Of a stretch of 64,000 nt of DNA, positions 56,768 to 64,000 are shown piece by piece. A program made the position numbers and the translations under genes. Under the pieces are notes generated by a model, which did no database searches, had not been told where the DNA came from, and was given only the letters and a program-made list of their open reading frames with translations. Each line of letters opens with the position of its first letter. Position 1 is the first letter of the stretch. This stretch comes from Karstenula rhodostoma CBS 690.94. Its lineage: Eukaryota; Ascomycota; Dothideomycetes; Pleosporales; Didymosphaeriaceae. The stretch lies in assembly GCA_010093485.1 (NCBI GenBank), contig MU001493.1:1025599-1089598 (forward strand), given 5' to 3'.

Positions 56768-59083
56768 ATGGGGGGCTCAGATAGCGACGGAGCGGCTCCT
56801 TCGAGAAAACGAACGAGAGCGAGTGCGAACAGTGAGGACCCGGGTGGGAAGAGGGCTAGAGGGCGTCCGCGGGTAGACACCCAGGACGAGACAGCAGCCG
56901 ATGTGAGTACAGTACATGGCTCCACAGTTCTTTATCTAGCCCACTCCCTCGGAGATAGCATCGCCACACAAGCTCTACACTACACATCCAGAGCGACGCA
57001 TATGACGAAAGCTTAGGGCTGCGATTGCGCAGTACAGCTCTGCCCATGGTGTCAGCTGAAAAGCATGATATTTTGCCACATCAACAACTCGTATTCCGTC
57101 ATAGTGTTCATCAATCAACGGGCCATTCCCCATTCCCCATTCCCCAGGCTCCCAGCCGTCCTAAAGCACGCATGTTCCAATGATTGACGTTGTATACAGC
57201 GACGCCGAACGCAAATCCGACTTGCGCAACGTGCTTATCGGCAGCGCAAAGAGACGACTATTTCGTCGCTCAAAGAGCAAAATGATCGGCTCCAATCTAT
57301 TATCGACCAGATGAACAAGTCTTTCCTGAAGTTCAACGAGGCCGCACTCAAGGCAGGGCTTCTTCAGCTCAATCCGGTCTTGGCTCAACAGCTGAAGAGC
57401 GTCACCGAATCCGTCGGTTCACTGGCCAAGTCGGCCGCAGAAGGACAAGCCGATGAAGATGAAGTGAACGAGTCTTTCGAAACCATTTCAGTACGAAGCA
57501 ATGAGGTCAAGTCAACACTACCTCATCGTCTGAACGGGGGCTGGGGTTATTCGTCTGGTCTTAACCAGTCACCCACTCAACAGACCGCTCCCTCCCCGCC
57601 ACCCGAAGGGTCACAAGCGCGGACCTATGGGGATCTGCCTTTATTACCAAACTTCAATGCTGAGCAAGCAAAGCAAGGGGGTCTTGTGCAATACAGGCGA
57701 TCGCAAATGCCGGATCTCTTTACTCAAGGCGTCTCATGGACAGAAGCATCTCTTGATGAGCGACCGAGCGAGCAACCACTGCCATTCGGGCTGCTCGACA
57801 TCTTGAGTCAACAAGAGTTCAAGCCACCGAATCCCCAAAATCCGAACATATTCTCGGTTAACACCCCCACGCCCCGGATAACACCTCCAACACATCACCT
57901 CCCATCACCCACATACGGCAGCCTCATGACAAAAAGCCTGAGACCAATATGGACATACAGCCACGATGAGACGACTTTCGCAAGAAGATTGATACGGGCT
58001 TCACTAGAGACGGCATTCCACTTTCTGAGCTCAGCTAACCAGCGGCCTAGTGCGCTTGAATACACTTTTAGGCTCTCGTTGTCATACATGACACTGAATC
58101 AGCTTCGAGAGGGATTCAGGGAGCTTTTGGCCCGGGGCACAGACGAAGAGCTCGGCTTCTGGTCAACACCATTCATTAGTATGGGTGGCGCTGGCACTCA
58201 CTACCCACAGAAGGATGCGCATGGAAACGTCATCAAGCCACCCAATATATGGACTGTTCGCAGTATCGGCCCTAATGGTAAGAAGACGATATGGGCAGAG
58301 AAGAGCGATGATCCAAGCCAAAGCCACGACCTCAAAATCGATCCGGCTGGCTTTGAGGGTGAGTGGTTTGACTCGCAAGACGTCGAAGGGTACTTGGAAC
58401 AGGAAAAAGGCGTGCGAATCGACCCTAAGAGCTCTTTCGTAGACGCATTCGTCGATGACGATGAGCATCCTGGCGACGACTACTCTACTTCTAACGCAGG
58501 GCTGAAGACTTCCCCACCTCGGCGCTCATCAGACGACGGTACGCCGAGTCTGAGCACCGAGTCTTCACGCGCACACTCGCAATCTTCCCATCTTACACCC
58601 CCGAACGTCCAAAGTGCCACTAGCGCCAACGTCAATCACTTGTTCGCTCCGTCAGACATACCCTTTGGACTGGACATGGGCATGCCGTCGGATTTCGCAA
58701 AAATGCCCTCCATCGATGCATCCATGTTCTTTGACCAGCCCCTTGGCTTAGACCTAGCGCCAGGGTTCGATATGAGCCTCAACAACGGGTCTATGCAGCC
58801 TCTGAACTTCTCTAGCCAACCGCGTGGCTCAAACTTGGACATGTCTTTCCAAGGACTAGAACCGATGCTGGTTGTAAGACAGAAGCGGAAGAAGAAGGTA
58901 CTCATCGATGTTTCTAAGCTGGTCGACGGTAAGTTTGCTGCGGTCTCTGACAGGCTCGGGAGGTGGTGTGCTAACCATGTGGCAGAGATTGTCAAACATG
59001 GTGTTTGCTTGGGACGTGCACCGGGATTCAGGAAGAAGGATGTTGAGATGGCGTTCCAAGCATCGTTGATCACTACGTATTAG
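56768..59083 (+). CDS. bZIP transcription factor
   Basis: Exons 56768-56902 and 57200-59083; the 297-nt intron is unusually long for this window and lies exactly before the DNA-binding basic region; 672 residues. Exon 1 encodes a Lys/Arg-rich segment (SRKRTRASANSEDPGGKRARGRPRVD). Exon 2 opens with RRRTQIRLAQRAYRQRKETTISSLKEQNDRLQSIIDQM. The usual Asn of the NxxAQxxFR signature is Gln here and Phe is Tyr, as in several fungal bZIP groups. The rest includes a structured middle (RPIWTYSHDETTFARRLIRASLETAFHFLSSANQRP ...), a Pro/Ser-rich linker and a conserved end (KVLIDVSKLVDGKFAAVSDRLGRWC ... APGFRKKDVEMAFQASLI). It is a nuclear DNA-binding regulator; target genes unknown. Confidence 0.92.
57124..57145 (+). 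repeat. CATTCCC tandem repeat in bZIP intron
   Basis: Three CATTCCC-type units inside the 297-nt intron, 55 nt before the acceptor. Confidence 0.8.
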
Positions 59084-59651
59084 AAAGGTAGTGGTTGTGG
59101 GTTATTGTTTGAGCACGATTCTCGAGCTCGACTCTCAGTCGAAGGTTGCCTGCCGAGGGAAAGCGCGTCTAATCTCATCTATATATACAGCATGATGAAC
59201 TGGTTGTAACGTGAAAAGCACGCATCGCAGTAACATACATGCTACGAGACAATGTGGTCGTTGCTCAGGTTGCCTGTATGAGAGGTGGCTGACAAAGCCG
59301 AGATCTTGGCACGACTAGCGCGCGCGCGTCGGGCCTTCAAATCCGCGGCAACTCTCAGCACCATCACCCGCAACACACCCCAGGCCTCGCAACCACGGAC
59401 CGGAGCGCAGCACAACCCTGTTGCACGAGTCCCGAAACAGCCTCCAGTTTGCACGCAGCTGTGTCCCCGTCGCGCGCCGGCCTCGATAGTACCCATTGTA
59501 GCTCTACCGCAGCTCTACCGCAGCTCTAGGCGCTGACGTCCGTTTGCTTGCCCTTGACCGTCGCCGCCTCAACCCTTGCGACTTCGTAGAACAGATCCAC
59601 AGGAGCGCAAGCGTCCCTACTCGATAGGAAGCCCACCTGGGGAGCGCCGCC
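59084..59651. other. intergenic, promoter of TOA1
   Basis: 0.57 kb. It contains a short tandem AGCTCTACCGC (59500-59528). The open frame at 59285-59536 begins with GTG and has no domain; not called. Confidence 0.5.
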
Positions 59652-61329
59652 ATGTCGAACAACGCTGTGGTCAGTACATCCGCCACACGTGGAGGTGGGG
59701 TTCAGTTGCAGCAGCATGCTAACAGCGACCTCAGGGCCTGGTCTACCAGCAGATCATCGAGCGGGTGATACAGGCGTCGCAGAATGACTTCGAGGAGTTC
59801 GGCGTCGATCAGTCAACGCTCGACGAGATGAAGCAGGTACGTGGCGAGCTGCCGCAGCGACGGCCGGCCGTTGCTCGATTTCTTTCATCGTCGCAACTGC
59901 ACTCTGCACCTTTTGTTTGTCGCAGCCGGTCGCATTGCTTCAGCTTTGTCGTTCTGTGGTCAATCGACGTCGATTCCGCAGCGCGGACGGGCGGCGCATG
60001 GCAACCTGGCGGGTCGTTGGGGCTGGCTGGCCGAAAGCGGGGCTGAGTCGGGCGGTCGGTCTCGCAAGATCGGGGGTGCCCTCAGTATTTGGGACGCTTT
60101 TTATAGCCCCCTGCGCTGGCACACGCCGTCGCCAAGACCTGACGATCCTTGCTCCAACGGGCATAGCCGGGTCACCTGACGCCTGTCCAGCGTTGGCTTT
60201 GCATCGTCCTGCTTCAAGTACATTTTGAGATGAAGCTGCTGACTGATTTGACAGGGCTGGCAAGAGAAGCTGTCCGGGCTCAAGGTTGCTCAGTTCCCAT
60301 GGGACCCCCAGCCTGAACCTCCGCGCCAGCCGCCGACGGTGCCGTCCAACGTGAAGCCCGACCATGAGCTGCACCCGCCCGTGTCGGCGCCTCAAGATGG
60401 GAATCCCAGCTATCCCGGCGCACCCATCAAGAGCGAGCGAGCTTATGAGCCTCCTCTCTCGTCGTATCCACAAGCTGCGAATGGCGGCTACGCAGGCGGC
60501 TTCAACGGCGAAATCGCCCAACAGCGTGCTCATGCACTGGTTGCCCAGCGCATGCACAATCAGCAGCAGACCCAGCCACAGCAGCAACAGCAGCAGCATG
60601 GCGGTCCCATCTCTATGCAGCAACAGCAACAACAGTACCAGTACCAACAGCAGCAGCGGATGCATGCTGCCCAGCAGCAACAACAAGCGCAGCAGCAGCG
60701 CGCATCCCAGCCGATGCAGCAGCGTCCACCGCAACCTGGCCATCCCTACAACCCCTCACAGACTGACGGACCCGGTGATGCGCTAGAGGACTGGAAGGCG
60801 TTGGTGGCTGCTCGACGCGCAGTGAGCGACCAAGATCGTGCTGAAGCCGATCAACAGATGCGTGCTCGATTGGACGCTCTTGCTTCCCGTCAAGACAGCG
60901 GATTGATGATGCCTCTCAACCAGATGTCCAAGGGTAGAAGGCGCAAGGCTGCAGTCCGCGTGCTCCAAGAGGAAGATGCCGCGAAAGCTTCGTTGAGCAC
61001 ATTTGCCACAGTCCCGGGCCCCGCTCGCTTCGACGGTGATGACGCCAAGGAGGAAGAGCACGACTCGGATGCCATCAACTCTGACTTGGATGACCCTGAG
61101 GACGACGACAACAATGGTGACGACAGCGACGACGAGACGATGGACTACATGCTGTGCACGTACGACAAGGTGCAGCGCGTGAAGAACAAGTGGAAGTGCA
61201 CCCTGAAGGACGGCATCTTGACCACGAACAAGCGAGAGTAAGTCTTGTCGTCCGTATACCTTTTACAACGTAATGCTGACAGCGCCCAGGTACCTCTTCC
61301 ACAAGGCCAACGGCGAGTTTGAGTGGTGA
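59652..61329 (+). CDS. toa1: TFIIA large subunit
   Basis: Four exons: 59652-59669 (six codons), 59735-59836, 60255-61237 and 61290-61329; introns 65, 418 and 52 nt; 380 residues. The first donor is GTCAGT, slightly off consensus. The N-terminal four-helix part is MSNNAVGLVYQQIIERVIQASQNDFEEFGVDQSTLDEMKQGWQEKL, and PWD follows. A Gln-rich linker occupies about residues 143-197. An acidic stretch (DSDAINSDLDDPEDDDNNGDDSDDE) precedes the C-terminal beta-barrel strand set DYMLCTYDKVQRVKNKWKCTLKDGILTTNKREYLFHKANGEFEW. TFIIA stabilises TBP on promoters of RNA polymerase II. The product is complete. Confidence 0.95.
60561..60725 (+). repeat. CAG/CAA poly-glutamine coding tract
   Basis: Interrupted CAG/CAA runs encoding Gln-rich sequence in TOA1 (about residues 143-197). 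The other frames of this tract give Ser- or Ala-rich spurious ORFs. Confidence 0.9.
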
Positions 61330-62180
61330 TCGCCCACCGGCTTACGACTCGCTACAGTTGGATGCTCAGCCCAGCCCGGTTTTCCTTACCTGTACTATAC
61401 ATGATTCCCCTCCATTGCCATTCGTCCCTTGATCCTTTCACCTCTCCAGAACGAAACCCAGGTCCGATCCATCGGCGCATGGCACCACCCTCCAAGCTTG
61501 GATAAACGCAAAACTATATGGGTGATTACTTCACGGGATATCCCAAGGATGCCGTGTCACCCTTTCCTCCATCTTCGGCACACTCCCCGCTCTATCAGAC
61601 TGTCAACTCGAGCGAATGTTCCAACTTCGATCAGTCATCTTTCTATCCGTCCGGCGTTACAATCCCCCTCTCTCACAGGATGAGAACGGGAACGAGAGCG
61701 TGCGGGTGTCTACGGAATCCGTTTATCTGGTTTCTTCCTTTTCCATCGTACCTACTCTTCTTCATCTACCTATCTCCTCCCGCTTGAAGAGAAGCGGGTG
61801 GTACTTGGCGAGTATGGACCAAATCGCTGGCTGGCTGGCGTCGAGTGGCATGGCAGCGAGGGATGGATCGAGGAGCGTCTTCCCAGCGCGATACAAGGTT
61901 CAGATAGACTTATACGTTAGTGTCTTTCCCCACCTCTCCCTCGAGAGACGATAGCCGTAGTATTTGTGCATTGGCAAAGCACAACGCGCCTTTTAGTCCC
62001 CCCTACTTCATTGAGTCACCCTACCTCATAGTGAATCTCTACAATATAGCCGTAGTATAGGCGAGGCACTTCACTGCGGTTATAGATGATCAAAACGTAA
62101 AATGCAGCGCTTTGTGCTGAACATTCCGTTCTACTGATATGACATTGATTTTTGAAACACATGATTCCCTGCTCTACGCT
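61330..62180. other. intergenic between convergent TOA1 and RAD1
   Basis: 0.85 kb shared 3' flank. Open frames at 61323-61787 and 61616-61954 lie in untranslated sequence and show no family features. Confidence 0.5.
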
Positions 62181-63354
62181 CTACGCTCTACGCTCATCCT
62201 CATCCTCCATGACACTCCCATCACTCTCTTCCCCTTCCCCACCAAGAAACTGCGTCTCATCCCCCTCATTCTCGTCCTCTTCGACAAGCGGCACAAACCG
62301 GAAATCCACAAAGCTCACCTTCCCAGCCTCGACCTCAATCATAAACTGCAGACTCAGCACGCCTTGCTCATCCACCCTGACACTGACCTTGGTCGCTACG
62401 CTCATCGCCCTCGCCGCGCGTTGTATCAGGCTGAACTTGTAGCTCGCTCTGAACGTGGACGTTGGGTCGCTGAGCTGGAACGTCTCCAGCAGGTTCGAAG
62501 CAGGCGGCGGAGTGTCTGCTGGGGGGTTGGAGGGAGGCGGAGGCCGGATGGGGGTGTTGTTGAACTCGACACGCGCCGAGCCCAGCGTGCCGGAGGAGCT
62601 GAGCGCGAAGTATGGTTTTCGGCCTCGAGTTCGCGCCCAGAGCGTAAGCTTCTCGGGGCTGGTGGACGAGAGTTCGGACACAGCATCGTAGAGCCATGTC
62701 CCGCGCATGATTGTCTTGAGTGCTAAGGCCTGCCTGTCGAACGGGATCTCCTCGTTGAAAGCAGGCTCGTATGTCGTGAGGTTGCACGTCGTCCGTATAG
62801 TTGCTTCCGTGAGGACGATGGAGAGCGGCGAGCCTGGCGCATCGTAGGCGATACGGCACATGTTGTTCATACCAAGGACATTATTGGTGAACGCGCCGCC
62901 TGTCGCAGTCGAGGCAGGATTGTCGCGAGCCCATGGAGGTTTGGAGGTATTAGTGTCGGTAAGGCCGAAGATCTGGAGGGTTTCGAGCAGAGCAGGGAGA
63001 GATATTTGAAATGTGGGGAGTGTCTCATCGGGATCTTCGTCTTCTTCGTCGTCCGAGTCTCCGATCTCGCGTTGAGAAGGGCGCTGTGGGGCTGGTGCGC
63101 GGAAGGTGTAAGTTGTAAAGAGGTCCTTGGAGATGAAGGCAGAGCCTGAAATAAGTGAGATAGGTGCCTTTAGATTCTGGAACAGGGTGTGTACCTTCCA
63201 TAACACTGGCTTCATCGACGGAGAACTGCAGACCCCCTTCATTGATCTGTACGTGAGCTTTTTCGGCGAAGTTTATGCAGCGGAGGAGCAGGTAGAGTTG
63301 GCGAGCAGAGCTCGACACAGCTGTGAGCAGCGGGAGCTCGTCTTCTTCGTCCAT
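62181..63354 (-). CDS. rad1: DNA damage checkpoint clamp subunit Rad1
   Basis: Exons 63354-63195 and 63145-62181 on the minus strand (49-nt intron, phase 1); 374 residues. The start MDEEDELPLLTAVSSSARQLYLLLRCINFAEKAHVQINEGGLQFSVDEASVMEGSAFISKDLF is the typical Rad1 PCNA-like first half. Then come FQISLPALLETLQIFG, MCRIAYDAPGSPLSIVLTEATIRTTCNLTTYEP, and the second half ASYKFSLIQRAARAMSVATKVSVRVDEQGVLSLQFMIEVEAGKVSFVDFRFVPL. An acidic tail ends the protein. A Pro-rich insert (PIRPPPPSNPPADTPPP) sits in the second half. Rad1 forms the 9-1-1 clamp with Rad9 and Hus1 and is loaded at DNA damage. The interval to OST5 is 148 bp, both on the minus strand. Confidence 0.95.
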
Positions 63355-63502
63355 GATGTATTTTGGAGCTGTATGGTATGTGTTTAGTAGTAGATGTGGT
63401 GGGATAGCGGATAAGCAGATGTGGTATCTTCGAAGTCTTGACTTTATTTCATTCCAGTAGACTACAGTTGGCCCCGAACGCCGGCGAATGACGAGAAGGA
63501 AA

Positions 63503-63901
63503 TCAGACGTATACACCGACCGCGCAGATCATGTAGACTGCGCCGAAGCTGCGACATGTTGTCAGACAATGCAGTGCGCACGCGAAAGCAGGCCACGTAC
63601 CCGAATGCTAACGAAGCCGGTACACCGAGGAGCGGGACGTTGATGAACTTCAGGTCTGCGGAGGTTAGTCGTGCATTTTCCGAAACAGTATAGACTGGGT
63701 GACGCATACTCAGACCGAAGACGCCGGCGAGCAACAGCGCTGGAGAGTGTTAGCAGAGGCATCTCCACGCAAGCTCCCGCATCCCCACGTACCAATCAGC
63801 AGCAGGACAGCGCCGACAGTGAGTTGCGAGTCCTTGGATATGGAGGGCTGGTACGGCGAGGAAGCGGCAGCCTCCCAGACGTCAAGCAGCGGCGTCGACA
63901 T
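63503..63901 (-). CDS. ost5: oligosaccharyltransferase subunit Ost5
   Basis: Four small minus-strand exons: 63901-63793, 63739-63710 (30 nt), 63655-63601 and 63548-63503; introns 53, 54 and 52 nt; 79 residues. The protein reads MSTPLLDVWEAAASSPYQPSISKDSQLTVGAVLLL, then ALLLAGVFGLN, FINVPLLGVPASLAFGFGAVYMICAVGVYV. This has the two membrane helices and the PLxGxPASLAFGFGAVYxxCAVGVYV ending of fungal Ost5. It is a small subunit of the ER oligosaccharyltransferase that N-glycosylates proteins. It is too finely split for an ORF search, but all splice junctions restore the family sequence. Confidence 0.9.
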
Positions 63902-64000
63902 GGAGAATTCGGGGCAATTGTCCTGGGGGTGTTGGTTCAGCGGGAGTGCGGTGCTGCGTGGTGTCCTCAACGCGCACCTATGATCGACATGGCCCGTGCA
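63902..64000. other. right edge, promoter side of OST5
   Basis: 99 bp of upstream flank; no feature supported. Confidence 0.4.

Noticed and set aside
59285..59536. 83-codon frame upstream of TOA1 with a helical Ala/Arg-rich start
   Set aside because: It starts with GTG, lies in the TOA1 promoter and contains a simple tandem repeat; no family resemblance.
60364..60786. Ser/Asn-rich open frame within TOA1
   Set aside because: Out-of-frame reading of the CAG/CAA tract.

Overview
The window is nuclear DNA of a filamentous ascomycete, most likely a Dothideomycete. The support is numerous short introns (about 45-100 nt, GTRAGT donors, CTRAC/CTGAC-type branch sites, YAG or AAG acceptors), a HET-domain protein, a PTH11/rhodopsin-type receptor, PhiA-like, DUF8021 and DUF1996 secreted proteins, and conserved single-copy eukaryotic genes. 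No rRNA, CRISPR, phage or intact transposon was seen. All gene models were assembled by eye from open frames and splice sites.

Left part (1-31 kb), gene-dense: a Ser/Pro-rich protein (1.3-2.1 kb, minus), a PhiA-like cell-wall protein with a YETE-repeat tail (4.4-5.5 kb), an uncharacterised Ser-rich protein (6.7-8.7 kb), the cyclophilin-RRM protein Cyp6/PPIL4 (10.0-11.6 kb), a 61-residue secreted peptide with a Lys-Arg site (12.5 kb), RPB2 (13.5-17.4 kb), a secreted protein carrying a one-base frameshift (18.2-19.4 kb), a DUF8021 secreted protein (19.5-20.3 kb, minus), a HET-domain protein (20.8-23.0 kb, minus), UBA4 (24.1-25.8 kb), a six-exon DUF1996 protein (26.8-28.1 kb), and the divergent mitochondrial pair MPP-beta (minus) and SDH4 (plus), whose start codons lie 287 bp apart.

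Middle part (31-46 kb), gene-poor and accessory in character: a decayed F-box-like gene (31.7-32.6 kb), a short coiled-coil (SCOC-like) protein (34.9-35.6 kb, minus), a nearly 4-kb stretch without a recognisable gene, a histidine acid phosphatase with an unresolved 5' end (39.6-41.1 kb), and a same-strand series of three RING-H2 loci (41.5-45.9 kb): one broken, one with an altered zinc ligand and one canonical. A short dispersed repeat at 23.75 kb recurs at 46.49 kb.

Right part (46.8-64 kb), gene-dense again: a mitochondrial PP2C phosphatase, a PTH11/rhodopsin-type seven-helix receptor whose tail holds five 27-residue tandem repeats, the ribosome-biogenesis factor SLX9 (an intron directly after the ATG), a platelet-activating-factor acetylhydrolase-like hydrolase, a bZIP transcription factor, the TFIIA large subunit TOA1, the 9-1-1 clamp subunit RAD1 and the oligosaccharyltransferase subunit OST5.

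The genes do not form one pathway or a biosynthetic cluster. The two functional links visible are the divergent mitochondrial pair and the RING family cluster. The most unusual items are the receptor with the 5 x 27-residue tail repeat, the RING-H2 cluster with a decaying member, the small Kex2-type peptide and the frameshifted secreted protein.
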